Shown: positions 1 to 9,240, counted from the first letter of the stretch. The stretch: DNA of 64,000 bases from Clostridia bacterium (GCA_014872655.1 WHHJ01000001.1:1-64000); one strand, 5' to 3'. Notes: generated by a model from the sequence alone, not told the origin. Program-made: numbers and translations.

Positions 1-1
1 C

Positions 2-859
2 GGCGGAACCGCAATCGATATTGCAAAGTTGCTGGTACTTGACGGGGTTACGGATTTGTTGGGCCTGTTTGAGGGAAAAACACCGATTGTAAGAACCAAA
101 CAGCTAATGATTATGCCGACAACTTGCGGAACGGGCAGCGAAGTGACGAATATTTCTATTGTAGCTTTTGAAGAATTAAATACAAAAATTGGATTGGCCA
201 ATGATAAGATTTTTGCGGACAGTGCGGTTTTATGTCCTGAATTTTTACAGCAATTACCTTATCAGGTATTTGTTTTTAGTTCGGTGGATGCGTTGATCCA
301 TGCCATAGAGTCGTATTTATCGCCTAAAGCAAACGCGATGACGCGCTTCTTTTCTGTGGAAGCGATCCGGATGATTTTGAGCGGATATTTGAAAATCGAA
401 CAGCAGGGACAGGAGGTTCGCGGCCGTTTGATGGATCAGTTTCTTCTTGCCAGCACGTACGCAGGAATTGCTTTTTCCAATGCGGGCTGTGGGCTGATTC
501 ACGCGATGAGTTATCCGCTGAGCGGGGAATATCATATTGCGCATGGGCAGGCAAATCATCAGATGCTGATGAGTGTGATGCGGTATTATCGCAAAGAAAA
601 TCCGTCAGGGGCTTTGCAAAATTTAATCGAAGTTTTTGCTCAGGTTTTTGATTGTCCGGCCGAGGAAGCTTTTTCGGCGTTTGAGCAGCTGATTGAACGA
701 TTGATTGCGCGTAAACCGTTATCAGATTACGGCGCGGATCTGGATTCGATCAAACGATTTGCTTCGCAAGTGATTAAAACGCAGCAGCGGCTGCTTGCTA
801 ATGAGTATGTTCCGACCAGCGAGGAACAGATGGTAGAAATTTATAAGCCGCTTTTGTAG
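2..859 (+). CDS. Iron-containing alcohol dehydrogenase, 5' end missing (4-hydroxybutyrate dehydrogenase-like)
   Basis: The reading frame is open to the left edge, so the N-terminus lies outside the window. The first visible residues read GGTAIDIAK, the nucleotide-binding motif of iron-type alcohol dehydrogenases (usually GGGSxxDxAK), followed by TTCGTGSEVT, the other family hallmark. Histidines in DALIHAIE and HIAHGQANHQ are the expected metal ligands. The family reduces aldehydes or oxidises alcohols with NAD(P)H in the cytoplasm. The HGxANxxxx version of the His motif reminds me of 4-hydroxybutyrate dehydrogenases, but that is recollection and the substrate is uncertain. A zinc-type dehydrogenase follows after 22 bp, so the pair is probably co-transcribed and may act in one pathway. 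Confidence 0.85.
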   Translation, partial: GGTAIDIAKLLVLDGVTDLLGLFEGKTPIVRTKQLMIMPTTCGTGSEVTNISIVAFEELNTKIGLANDKIFADSAVLCPEFLQQLPYQVFVFSSVDALIHAIESYLSPKANAMTRFFSVEAIRMILSGYLKIEQQGQEVRGRLMDQFLLASTYAGIAFSNAGCGLIHAMSYPLSGEYHIAHGQANHQMLMSVMRYYRKENPSGALQNLIEVFAQVFDCPAEEAFSAFEQLIERLIARKPLSDYGADLDSIKRFASQVIKTQQRLLANEYVPTSEEQMVEIYKPLL

Positions 860-881
860 GTGGATTTTTGGGGGAAAGAGT

Positions 882-1913
882 ATGAAAGCAGTAATGAAGA
901 CACGCGAAGGTGTCGGCAATGTGGAATTGTGTGAGATTGAGGAACCGAAAGTAGGTCCTCGCGACGTCAAGATTGAGGTTCAGGCTGTTGGTATTTGCGG
1001 AACAGATATTAAAATCCGCAGTGGAGACGCTTGGTCGAATCCGCCGGTTGTTTTGGGCCATGAACTGTCTGGCATTATTGCCGAAGTCGGATCCGAAGTA
1101 ACGGATTTGAAAGTGGGGCAGCGTGTGGTTACGGAGACTGGAGCTGTTGTTTGCGGTCATTGTTATTATTGCAAGACCGGTAATTTTCTGATGTGCCGGG
1201 ATCGTTTGTCTATCGGTTACGGCGTGGACGGTGGAATGACGCAGTTTTGTGTGGTTCCGGAAGATATTATACACACGCTTCCGGATGATGTCTCTTTTGA
1301 GGCGGGTAGTTTATGTGAGCCCGCTGCTGTTGCCGTTCATGCGGTGTACGATTCTGTTCGTCCGGAGCCGGGCGATTTGGTGGTTGTTATCGGCGCCGGA
1401 GCGATCGGTCTTTTAGTTGCTCAGATTGCAAAAGATTTTGGCGCAACAGTTATTATCACAGGCTTGACGCATGACCGTTTGCGGCTGGATAAGGCAAAGC
1501 AATTAGGAATTGATTATGCTGTGGATACGCAGACAGAAGATTTAGAGGCTCTGGTTATGAAGCTGTCCGAAAACATGGGAGCCGATCTGGTTTATGAGTG
1601 TTCCGGTTCTGCGCCCGGCGTTCGTACCGGAATGTCTATGCTGAAGAAGATGGGCAGCTTGGTTCAGATTGGACTGACAAAACCTACATTAGAGATAGAG
1701 TATTCGATGCTGACCGGAAAACAAATTCGGTTGGTGGGCACGTTTGGACACAAGTGGAAAAGTTGGGAGATCGCGTTGCACTTGATTCAGACCGGAAAGT
1801 TGAACACGCAGGCTTTAATTACGCATACGTTCCCTTTGTCAGAATGGGAGGAGGCTTTTCGGATTGCCGAAGCCCAGGAAGGAATCAAGGTTGTTTTACT
1901 ACCGAATGCATAA
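882..1913 (+). CDS. Zinc-dependent medium-chain alcohol dehydrogenase (sorbitol/threonine dehydrogenase-like)
   Basis: A 343-residue medium-chain dehydrogenase, the usual length for the family. The catalytic zinc site is seen in GICGTD (Cys39) and GHE (His60-Glu61). The structural zinc lobe has four cysteines in and after CGHCYYCKTG near residues 91-108, and the Rossmann fingerprint VIGAGAIGLL lies in the middle. Such enzymes oxidise polyols, threonine or butanediol with NAD(P)+. The exact substrate cannot be read from the sequence. A GGGGGAAAGAG ribosome site precedes the ATG. It is probably in an operon with the upstream iron-type dehydrogenase, and a strong terminator follows directly. Confidence 0.9.
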   Translation: MKAVMKTREGVGNVELCEIEEPKVGPRDVKIEVQAVGICGTDIKIRSGDAWSNPPVVLGHELSGIIAEVGSEVTDLKVGQRVVTETGAVVCGHCYYCKTGNFLMCRDRLSIGYGVDGGMTQFCVVPEDIIHTLPDDVSFEAGSLCEPAAVAVHAVYDSVRPEPGDLVVVIGAGAIGLLVAQIAKDFGATVIITGLTHDRLRLDKAKQLGIDYAVDTQTEDLEALVMKLSENMGADLVYECSGSAPGVRTGMSMLKKMGSLVQIGLTKPTLEIEYSMLTGKQIRLVGTFGHKWKSWEIALHLIQTGKLNTQALITHTFPLSEWEEAFRIAEAQEGIKVVLLPNA

Positions 1914-1920
1914 TAAAAAA

Positions 1921-1945
1921 GAGGAGCATGTGCTCCTCTTTTTTT
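1921..1945 (+). terminator. Rho-independent terminator after the dehydrogenase pair
   Basis: An 8-bp perfect stem (GAGGAGCA/TGCTCCTC) with a two-base loop is followed by seven T residues, directly after the zinc dehydrogenase stop codon. Confidence 0.9.
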
Positions 1946-1971
1946 GTTGATATCTTCATGTTTTTGGCAGG

Positions 1972-2015
1972 TGGCGCAACGCGCCATTGTCAAATTTTTT
2001 TAAGCGTGATATACT
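1972..2015 (+). promoter_or_regulatory. Sigma-A promoter with upstream inverted repeat for the XRE regulator
   Basis: TTGTCA at 1987-1992 and TATACT at 2010-2015 are separated by 17 bp, 27 bp before the regulator's start codon. Touching the -35 box is a perfect inverted repeat TGGCGC-AAC-GCGCCA at 1972-1986, a candidate operator, perhaps for autoregulation. Confidence 0.65.
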
Positions 2016-2041
2016 GGATAAAAAATGGAGGGAAAAAGAAT

Positions 2042-2875
2042 ATGGAAAAAACAAAATTTGCAGCCTATATGGCAGAAAAGCGGAAGCAAAAGGGGCTAAT
2101 CCAGGAACAGTTGGCTGAGCGGTTATATGTTACATCAACAACCGTTTCCAAGTGGGAGCGCGGAGTAACTTATCCGGATATCAGTATGATTACGGGCATT
2201 TGTCGAGAACTGGATATATCAGAGCATGAGTTTTTTTCAGCCTGTGATGATTTGGCATCACGTCAGATCAAAAAACAGGCTAAACGGTATCAAAATATTG
2301 TGCGCGGGGTTTTTTGGTCGATTTTACTTTCGTATGTTGTTGCTGTGGTAGCATGTTTTATTTGCAATTTAGCCATTGGCCATACTTTATCTTGGTTTTT
2401 TATTGTTTTGGTTAGTTTGCTGCTTGCGTTTTCGGTTACAAATTTACCGATGATTTTACATCGATATCAGATAAAGTACAAAACATTTATTTGCGCGGCG
2501 GCTGTTACAGTATTTGTTTACTTGCTGCTGTTGGTATGTTGGCTGTTTTTGGGCGGCGATTGGCTGTTGTCGATTGCTTATCCAATTGCAACCTTGGGGC
2601 TTTTGATCGTTTGGTTTGGGATCGTCGTGATTCGGTGTTTGCCGATCAATGGATTTTTTAAAAGTGGAATACTTGTATTGATTTTAGGGGTGGTAACCGC
2701 TTTTGTGAATCCTGTGATTGATGTGATATTAGATACCAGTAGACCCTTTTGATTTTATTTTTCGCAGCGTTTTATAGATAATCCGTGGAATTTGTTTGCG
2801 GCATGTTGTTTGGCAGGCATTGCGGCGGTATTGATTGCTTCGGGTGTGATTTGGCGTAGTTCAAAGAAAAAGTGA
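2042..2875 (+). pseudogene. Membrane-anchored XRE-family regulator interrupted by an in-frame TGA
   Basis: The ATG at 2042 follows a GGAGGG ribosome site. Residues 5-60 form a helix-turn-helix of the Cro/C1 type (QLAERLYVTSTTVSKWERG), followed by several hydrophobic helices, so the protein would be a membrane-bound transcription regulator. The frame meets TGA at 2750-2752, after 236 residues. Beyond it the same frame continues for 40 more codons to a TGA at 2873-2875 and encodes a plausible last membrane helix (LFAACCLAGIAAVLIASGV) with a basic tail. TGA is an ordinary stop in neighbouring genes, so this is most simply a nonsense mutation that removes the last helix. The truncated protein may still work. 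The longer open frame upstream of 2042 overlaps the zinc dehydrogenase and is not the start. Confidence 0.65.
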
Positions 2876-2996
2876 AAGAGGTATGGTTTTTTTTATCGCT
2901 CTGGTTATAAAATATACTAATACTAATAACTTTTACTAATAACTTTTTTATTGAAAGAAACATATCCTATTTGTTCTCTGTTCTGTACAAACTTTC

Positions 2997-3026
2997 TTGA
3001 CAGTTTTCGTTTGGATATAGTATAAT
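2997..3026 (+). promoter_or_regulatory. Sigma-A promoter of the first DUF4091 lipoprotein, with dyad over the -10 box
   Basis: Consensus TTGACA (2997-3002) and TATAAT (3021-3026) are 18 bp apart. The -10 region is flanked by GGATATAGT and ACTATATATCC, a near-palindrome that could bind a repressor. The promoter of the second paralogue has the same layout. Confidence 0.8.
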
Positions 3027-3077
3027 GCTATTAACTATATATCCGATACAGAATTTGTTTTGGAAGCGAGGGTGTGT

Positions 3078-5981
3078 ATGATGAGAAAATGTTTTGCAAC
3101 GCTTTTGATCTTGATTTTTGTACTTAGTTGGATCAGCGGGTGTGCAAATTTGGATGTAAAAATCGATAATGTGTACATTGTGTCTAATGCGGTGAAATAT
3201 TTGCAGGATGAAGAGGTCCCGGATACGGGAGCAGACAGGTTGACGGCTAGGTTAGCAAAAAACGAAGCGGAAGGGATGCAGTTTATTGTCAAACCGAATC
3301 AAACCATTTCCAACGTAAAAATGACCGTTTCGGAATTGAAGAACGGTCAGGGCAATCAGTTTGCGGCGGAAAATGTAGAAGCATTTCGTCAGTATTATAT
3401 TGATACGCAGCCTACTTCTCCGGAATATGAAAGTGTATCTGGTATGATTCCGGATGCGCTGATTCCTTTGGTATATGAGGATTTAAATTCAGTCGATGTT
3501 GAGGTCGGAAAAAATCAGGGATTCTGGATTACGGTAACGGCGCCGAAAGATCAACCTGCGGGGGTTTACACGGGAAGCGTGACTTTAACGTATGACGGAG
3601 GTGTTACTGAAATCCCTGTAGAGGTAGAAGTTTGGGATTTTGAATTGCCGGATGAGCCTTCTTTTGCTTCCGCATATGGGTTGTGGGATAGTAATGCGTG
3701 GAAGTATATGACTCGATTAGGTGCGACGGAAGGCGTGGAATATTACGATTTTGTGCAGCAGTATTATGAGTTTCTTTTAAATTACAGAGTGACGCCCACC
3801 AGCCTGCCTTTTGAATCGACAGGCGCACAGGATCCGGTTGCTTATGCTGAGAAAATCATTCAGTTTTTACAGGAACACCCTCGTGCGAGTGGGTTTCAGC
3901 TTCATCTGAATGTGAGTGATCTTATTGAAACAGAACAAGCACCGCAGTGGTTTATTACAGTGTGTAATATTTTGCGGGAGAACGGGGTGTTGGATAAAGC
4001 ATTTACTTATATGTTTGATGAACCGGGAGATACCGGTGTGATCAATGACCGAATCAAAACGGCTGTTGCTGCCGTAAGATCCGGTGTGCCTGACATCAGA
4101 AATCTGATTACGACTGCCCCTCGAGAAAGTCTTTACGGTGTTGTGGATCCGTGGTGCGGCATCTGGTCTTCAAAGACCTTGATGGAAAATGATGTTCGGG
4201 ATCATCAAGCTTTGGGGGAAGAGGTCTGGTGGTATGGATGTGTGGGACCGAGGGCTCCTTATCCGACCTATCATACGCCGGATGCGTTGATGTCTTCGCG
4301 TTTAGTTCATTGGATGCAGAAGGACTGGAATATTCAGGGTAATTTATATTGGGCAACCATGTTGACGGATAAATTGAATGAAGAAGGCGACGCATTTGAT
4401 GCGGAACGGAATATTTGGTCTGATCCCAATGTTATCGATCAGTCGCCGGGCGACGGGTATTTAGTTTATGTAGGAGCGAAAAATGACGGTGTAATCAACC
4501 GGAACATTCCGGTGCCGACTTTGCGGTTGGAGTCTATCCGTGATGGGAGTGAAGATTTTGAATATCTGACAATTTTGCAGAACCAGATTGAACAGACTTT
4601 GCAAAAATGGGGTATTACGGATGTGACGGCCGATCAGATTATGGATACGTATTATGCGCCTTTGCATAATACGATGGGCGATTTTGATCGGGATCCGGAA
4701 CAGATGCTGAAGATGAGAGAGCGCGTTGCGCACGATATTATGAATCCGGAAGCGATCGTTGCCGTATTTGCAGAATTGACAACAGGCAATCCCAATATGC
4801 GTAAAGTGACCGTGTATGCGGAACCAGGTGCAGAGGTATCGATTGACGGGCAGACGGTCAGCGGAGAAGAAAAAGGCGCATACAGTGAATATTCTTATGT
4901 GTTTGATATGAATGTGGAGCCGGACTTTAAGGATATTGAAGTGGTTGTAAATGGTCAAACATATAGTCGGACATTAAAATCGATCGAAGATTATGAGTAT
5001 ATGGAACTGGGCGAAGCGGTTGTGATGGAAAATGTGCAGGCGCTTGGTATCCCGGAAGATTTGGTGTCAATGCGGGAAATGTATGACGCCAATATGTTTC
5101 AGCCGATCGAGGAGGCGAATATTGGCTCTTTGCAGGATCAGTTGTCTGCAGATGGAAACAGCGCACGTGTTCCGATTTTAATCAGCGACGATGAGAGCTA
5201 TACAATGAAGGTAAAAGATATCATTGTAGGTGAGGTGAATAGCTCCATTCCTTTAGTGATTCAAAATATCCCGAGTGATAGTGTTGGCTCAACGGAGGAA
5301 TTGACCCTATATGTTCCGGCAGGGGCAGACGTGTCTGTGAATGGAGAAAAAGCAGAACACATCCAAACAACGGATCGTTACAGTCAGTACTATTATCCGT
5401 CAAACTGCGGGGACGAAGTTGACTGTTTTTATACGGTGACCATCGTTTATAATGATCAATCAGAAACTCTTACGAAATTGGTGAAGAACAAAGTGAAAGC
5501 CGCTTATTCTTTGCTTGATTTAAATGATCCGGATTTGTTCTCAAATCTGCAGGAGGCCAACAGTGATCCCGAAGAATCCGCAACGATTACAGCGGTAACC
5601 AAAGAGGGCGTGGAAACCTCATGTGCGGATGGAAGCGTGTCTCTTGCGATGATGATCTTTGATACAAATAGTATTGCCGGACATTTACAGGACTTTACCC
5701 CGTACAATGTCATTCGTGTAGAGATTACCAATACGGGAGCAGAAACGACAGATGGCGTAAAGTTGTTGATAGATAACGGCATGGATCAGTTAGAATCCGC
5801 GACAGTATGCGGACCGATAGATCCGGGACAGACGAAGATCGTCTATTTTAAAATTCCGGAAATGCGCGAGGCTTCGTGGAAGACGATCCAAGCAATTATA
5901 TTGCGGCCGATGGATGAAGATACAACGCAGACATATCGGATAAAAAGCATCTCTGCAGTACATCATACAGAGTTCGAATAA
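3078..5981 (+). CDS. DUF4091 glycoside-hydrolase-like lipoprotein, copy 1
   Basis: A secreted lipoprotein of 967 residues: a signal peptide ends in the lipobox ISGC near residue 22, so it should be anchored outside the membrane. A beta-sandwich region (about 25-200) precedes a TIM-barrel-like region with the acidic motif MFDEPGD near 312. Near 485 comes RLESIRDGSEDFEYL, the hallmark of DUF4091. The rest, about 540-967, looks like beta-sandwich modules. The family is linked with glycan breakdown, but no substrate can be named. ATG 3078 follows GAGGG at 3068-3072; the in-frame TTG at 3060 would put extra residues before the signal peptide. A paralogue lies directly downstream, and 4693-5089 is identical to 7782-8178. 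Confidence 0.8.
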   Translation: MMRKCFATLLILIFVLSWISGCANLDVKIDNVYIVSNAVKYLQDEEVPDTGADRLTARLAKNEAEGMQFIVKPNQTISNVKMTVSELKNGQGNQFAAENVEAFRQYYIDTQPTSPEYESVSGMIPDALIPLVYEDLNSVDVEVGKNQGFWITVTAPKDQPAGVYTGSVTLTYDGGVTEIPVEVEVWDFELPDEPSFASAYGLWDSNAWKYMTRLGATEGVEYYDFVQQYYEFLLNYRVTPTSLPFESTGAQDPVAYAEKIIQFLQEHPRASGFQLHLNVSDLIETEQAPQWFITVCNILRENGVLDKAFTYMFDEPGDTGVINDRIKTAVAAVRSGVPDIRNLITTAPRESLYGVVDPWCGIWSSKTLMENDVRDHQALGEEVWWYGCVGPRAPYPTYHTPDALMSSRLVHWMQKDWNIQGNLYWATMLTDKLNEEGDAFDAERNIWSDPNVIDQSPGDGYLVYVGAKNDGVINRNIPVPTLRLESIRDGSEDFEYLTILQNQIEQTLQKWGITDVTADQIMDTYYAPLHNTMGDFDRDPEQMLKMRERVAHDIMNPEAIVAVFAELTTGNPNMRKVTVYAEPGAEVSIDGQTVSGEEKGAYSEYSYVFDMNVEPDFKDIEVVVNGQTYSRTLKSIEDYEYMELGEAVVMENVQALGIPEDLVSMREMYDANMFQPIEEANIGSLQDQLSADGNSARVPILISDDESYTMKVKDIIVGEVNSSIPLVIQNIPSDSVGSTEELTLYVPAGADVSVNGEKAEHIQTTDRYSQYYYPSNCGDEVDCFYTVTIVYNDQSETLTKLVKNKVKAAYSLLDLNDPDLFSNLQEANSDPEESATITAVTKEGVETSCADGSVSLAMMIFDTNSIAGHLQDFTPYNVIRVEITNTGAETTDGVKLLIDNGMDQLESATVCGPIDPGQTKIVYFKIPEMREASWKTIQAIILRPMDEDTTQTYRIKSISAVHHTEFE
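4693..5089 (+). repeat. 397-bp tract identical to 7782-8178
   Basis: By eye this tract inside DUF4091 copy 1 matches copy 2 at every base at a fixed offset of 3089 bp, while the flanking sequence differs every few codons. The first mismatches are at the GAT/AAT codon on the left and GCC/GCT on the right. Confidence 0.85.
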
Positions 5982-5985
5982 TATA

Positions 5986-6021
5986 AACAAAGAGGTGTAA
6001 AAAACACCTCTTTGTTTTTTT
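5986..6021 (+). terminator. Terminator after DUF4091 copy 1
   Basis: A 13-bp perfect stem (5986-5998 with 6004-6016) and a five-A loop, followed by a T run, directly after the stop codon. Confidence 0.92.
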
Positions 6022-6095
6022 CTGAGGACTGAGATGTGGTTTTTTTGATTGTAAATATGTACAAAATGGGGGAATTATTTTTGGAAATGATTTTC

Positions 6096-6125
6096 TTGAC
6101 AGAAACTATGTATGTATAGTATAAT
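6096..6125 (+). promoter_or_regulatory. Sigma-A promoter of the second DUF4091 lipoprotein
   Basis: TTGACA (6096-6101) and TATAAT (6120-6125) are 18 bp apart. TTCTTGACAG and TATAGTATAAT are shared with the promoter of copy 1, and AACTATGTAT occurs on both sides of the -10 box. The two genes are separated by a terminator yet carry matching promoters, so they are probably controlled together. Confidence 0.8.
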
Positions 6126-6166
6126 AACTATGTATAGTAGTCTATATATGGAGAGGAGATTATTAG

Positions 6167-9076
6167 ATGACAAAGAAATGGATTGCAGTGCTTTTGGTCG
6201 CAGTCTTTGCCGTTAGTTTGATTAGCGGTTGTACGATCTCGAAATTGAAGATCAACAACGTATATATCGTATCCAATGCAGTGAAATATCTGCAGGATGA
6301 AACGGTACCGAATACCGGTGTAGACAAGCTGACTGCCAAGCTGGCAAAAAACGAAGCGGAGGGCATGCAGTTTATCGTCAAATTCGATCAGGATATTTCG
6401 AACATGAAAATGACGGTATCGGAGTTGAAAGACGATCAGGGCAATTCGTTTGCTGCGGAAAATGTAGAAGCTTTCCGTCAGTATTATATTTATACGGAGT
6501 CGAATTCGACCGAGTATAAAAATAAATCCGGTATGTATCCAGACGCATTGATTCCGTTGGCATACGAAGATTTGAATACAGTCAATATCGAGGCCGGAAA
6601 AAATCAGGGATTCTGGATTACGGTGACGGCGCCGAAAGATCAGCCGGCGGGAATTTATACAGGGGCTGTGACCTTAACATATGATGGTGGCGAAATTCAA
6701 ATTCCTGTGGAAGTAGAAGTTTGGGATTTTGAATTGCCGGAAGAATCTTCGTTTACGTCGGCTTATGTTTCCTGGGAGAGCACCGCCTGGGATTATTTGA
6801 ATAGAATGAATGCCACAGAAGGTGTAGAATATTATGATTTTGTTCTGGAATATTACGAGTTCTTCTTAGATTATCGAATTTCCGGAACGATGCTGCCGTT
6901 TGAGGCGACCGGATGGATGGACCCGGTGGCTTATGCAAATAAAATTACACAGTTTTTACAAGAACATCCGCGGATCAGCGGTTTTCAGATTTATTTAAAC
7001 GTGGACGATATTGTTTCCAGCGGAAAAGCTCCTCAATGGTTTGTAACGATGTGTGACGTCTTACGTGAAAACGGTGTATTAGATAAAATGTATACCTACA
7101 TGTTTGACGAGCCTGGTGACACAACCACAGTAAATGATCGGATTAAAACAGCCATCAATGCGATAAAAGCCAGTGTTCCGGATGCGAGAAACGTTGTGAC
7201 AACGGCTCCTCGAGAAAGTCTTTACGGTGTTGTAGACCCGTGGTGCGGCATTTGGTCTTCGAAGACGTTGATGGAAAACTATGTCCGGGATCGTCAGGCA
7301 CTGGGCGAAGAAGTTTGGTGGTATGGTTGCGTTGCTCCCAGAGCACCGTATCCGACCTATCATTTGCAGGATGCGTTGATGTCATCCCGTTTGGTACACT
7401 GGATGCAGAAGGACTGGAATATTCAGGGTAATTTATATTGGGCAACTATGCTTGCCAATAAATTGGATACATCAACCAGCACGTTTACTGCCCCCAGAAA
7501 TATTTGGGAAGATCCAAATGTTATCGATGAGGCTCCCGGTGACGGATATTTGGTTTACATCGGTGCGAAAAATGACGGGGTAATTAACCGGAACATTCCG
7601 GTGCCGACCTTGCGGTTGGAGTCGGTTCGTGACGGCAGTGAAGATCTTGAATATCTGACGATTCTGCAGAACCGTATCGGACAGACGCTGCAGCAATGGG
7701 GCATTACGGACGTGACGGCCGATCAGATTATGGACACGTATTATGCGCCTTTGTATAATACAATGGGTGATTTTGACCGGAATCCGGAACAGATGCTGAA
7801 GATGAGAGAGCGCGTTGCGCACGATATTATGAATCCGGAAGCGATCGTTGCCGTATTTGCAGAATTGACAACAGGCAATCCCAATATGCGTAAAGTGACC
7901 GTGTATGCGGAACCAGGTGCAGAGGTATCGATTGACGGGCAGACGGTCAGCGGAGAAGAAAAAGGCGCATACAGTGAATATTCTTATGTGTTTGATATGA
8001 ATGTGGAGCCGGACTTTAAGGATATTGAAGTGGTTGTAAATGGTCAAACATATAGTCGGACATTAAAATCGATCGAAGATTATGAGTATATGGAACTGGG
8101 CGAAGCGGTTGTGATGGAAAATGTGCAGGCGCTTGGTATCCCGGAAGATTTGGTGTCAATGCGGGAAATGTATGACGCTAATATGTTTAAACCAATTAAT
8201 ACTTCCAATATCGGTTCATTAGAAGGACAGTTGTCTGGTGGCGGAAGCGGTGCACGAGTACCGATTTTAATCAGCGATGATGAGGCGCATTCTGCGGAAG
8301 TCAAAAAGGTTGTCGCAGGAGAGATCAACAGTACCATTCCATTAGTGGTTCGAAATATTTCAAGCGGTAGTGCGGGCTCGACGGAAGAACTGACATTATA
8401 TGTTCCAGTTGGCGCGGAAGTGTCGGTGAACGGAGAAACGGCACAACATGTCAAAACAACGGATACGTATAGCGAGTATCATTATACACTGGATTGCAAG
8501 GGAATAGTGAACTGTTTCTATACCGTAACGGTAGTTTATAACGGTCAGACAGAAACGGTGACGAAATTAGTTAAAAACAAAGTAACGGCAGCATATTCGC
8601 TGATTGATTTAAGCGATTCTGATTTGTTGGCAAATTTACAAGCTGCTAACAATAATCCGAGTAGCGATGCAACGGTGAACAACGTTACGGGAGATGGTGT
8701 TGAGGTAACATTCCCAGTTGTCGGCAATGCGTCGGCAATGTTATCGGTTGATACAAACAGTATTGCCGGAAATTTGACGGACTTTACTCCATACAATGCA
8801 ATTTGCGTAGAGATTACAAATACCGGAGATACGGCTACAGAAGGCGTTGAACTGATGTTGAATAACGGCCGTGACCGTGCATTATCTGAGACTATTTGCG
8901 GTCGAATCAATCCGGGACAGACGAAGATTGTTTATTTTGAAATTCCGGAAATGAAAGAAACTTTGCAGCGCGTGATACGAGAAGTTATTATCCGGCCGGT
9001 AGACCCGAGTACGGAACAAACGTATACAATCAAGAGTATGTCTGCTGTGTATACGACTGAATTTGAAGAGCATTAA
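6167..9076 (+). CDS. DUF4091 glycoside-hydrolase-like lipoprotein, copy 2
   Basis: A 969-residue paralogue of the preceding gene with the same order: signal peptide with lipobox ISGC near residue 22, beta-sandwich, TIM-barrel-like region with MFDEPGD near 312, DUF4091 motif SVRDGSEDLEYL near 487, and C-terminal beta modules. A GAGAGGAG ribosome site precedes ATG 6167. The two proteins are clearly similar along their whole length. They differ most in the N-terminal half of the barrel and in the last 300 residues, and are identical over about 132 residues in the middle. The different ends may give different glycan specificity, which is inference. It has its own promoter and terminator. Confidence 0.8.
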   Translation: MTKKWIAVLLVAVFAVSLISGCTISKLKINNVYIVSNAVKYLQDETVPNTGVDKLTAKLAKNEAEGMQFIVKFDQDISNMKMTVSELKDDQGNSFAAENVEAFRQYYIYTESNSTEYKNKSGMYPDALIPLAYEDLNTVNIEAGKNQGFWITVTAPKDQPAGIYTGAVTLTYDGGEIQIPVEVEVWDFELPEESSFTSAYVSWESTAWDYLNRMNATEGVEYYDFVLEYYEFFLDYRISGTMLPFEATGWMDPVAYANKITQFLQEHPRISGFQIYLNVDDIVSSGKAPQWFVTMCDVLRENGVLDKMYTYMFDEPGDTTTVNDRIKTAINAIKASVPDARNVVTTAPRESLYGVVDPWCGIWSSKTLMENYVRDRQALGEEVWWYGCVAPRAPYPTYHLQDALMSSRLVHWMQKDWNIQGNLYWATMLANKLDTSTSTFTAPRNIWEDPNVIDEAPGDGYLVYIGAKNDGVINRNIPVPTLRLESVRDGSEDLEYLTILQNRIGQTLQQWGITDVTADQIMDTYYAPLYNTMGDFDRNPEQMLKMRERVAHDIMNPEAIVAVFAELTTGNPNMRKVTVYAEPGAEVSIDGQTVSGEEKGAYSEYSYVFDMNVEPDFKDIEVVVNGQTYSRTLKSIEDYEYMELGEAVVMENVQALGIPEDLVSMREMYDANMFKPINTSNIGSLEGQLSGGGSGARVPILISDDEAHSAEVKKVVAGEINSTIPLVVRNISSGSAGSTEELTLYVPVGAEVSVNGETAQHVKTTDTYSEYHYTLDCKGIVNCFYTVTVVYNGQTETVTKLVKNKVTAAYSLIDLSDSDLLANLQAANNNPSSDATVNNVTGDGVEVTFPVVGNASAMLSVDTNSIAGNLTDFTPYNAICVEITNTGDTATEGVELMLNNGRDRALSETICGRINPGQTKIVYFEIPEMKETLQRVIREVIIRPVDPSTEQTYTIKSMSAVYTTEFEEH
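7782..8178 (+). repeat. 397-bp tract identical to 4693-5089
   Basis: Partner of the identical tract in DUF4091 copy 1. The perfect match ends abruptly on both sides, as expected from gene conversion between tandem paralogues. Confidence 0.85.
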
Positions 9077-9082
9077 AAAAGA

Positions 9083-9113
9083 ACAAAAGCACCTTTCGAG
9101 GTGCTTTTGTTTG
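9083..9113 (+). terminator. Terminator after DUF4091 copy 2
   Basis: A stem of about 12 bp (ACAAAAGCACCT/AGGTGCTTTTGT) closed by a stable TTCG tetraloop and followed by TTTG, 6 bp after the stop codon. Confidence 0.88.
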
Positions 9114-9240
9114 TATAGAAAAACGATAAGAATTTCTTAAAATATTTTTATTATTAGGAGCTTTTTTAGAATGTGATTGGAGGGGAAAAGCTCTTTTGAT
9201 ATTAAAAAACCATTTTGAGAAAATTAGGTTAAAAAGATGA

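Noticed and set aside
1598..2041. In-frame N-terminal extension of the XRE regulator into the zinc dehydrogenase gene
   Set aside because: It overlaps a well-supported gene and a terminator and promoter. ATG 2042 has its own ribosome site and begins the helix-turn-helix domain.
2750..2752. TGA read as selenocysteine or tryptophan
   Set aside because: No convincing SECIS-like hairpin follows, the protein is not a redox enzyme, and TGA is a normal stop in neighbouring genes.
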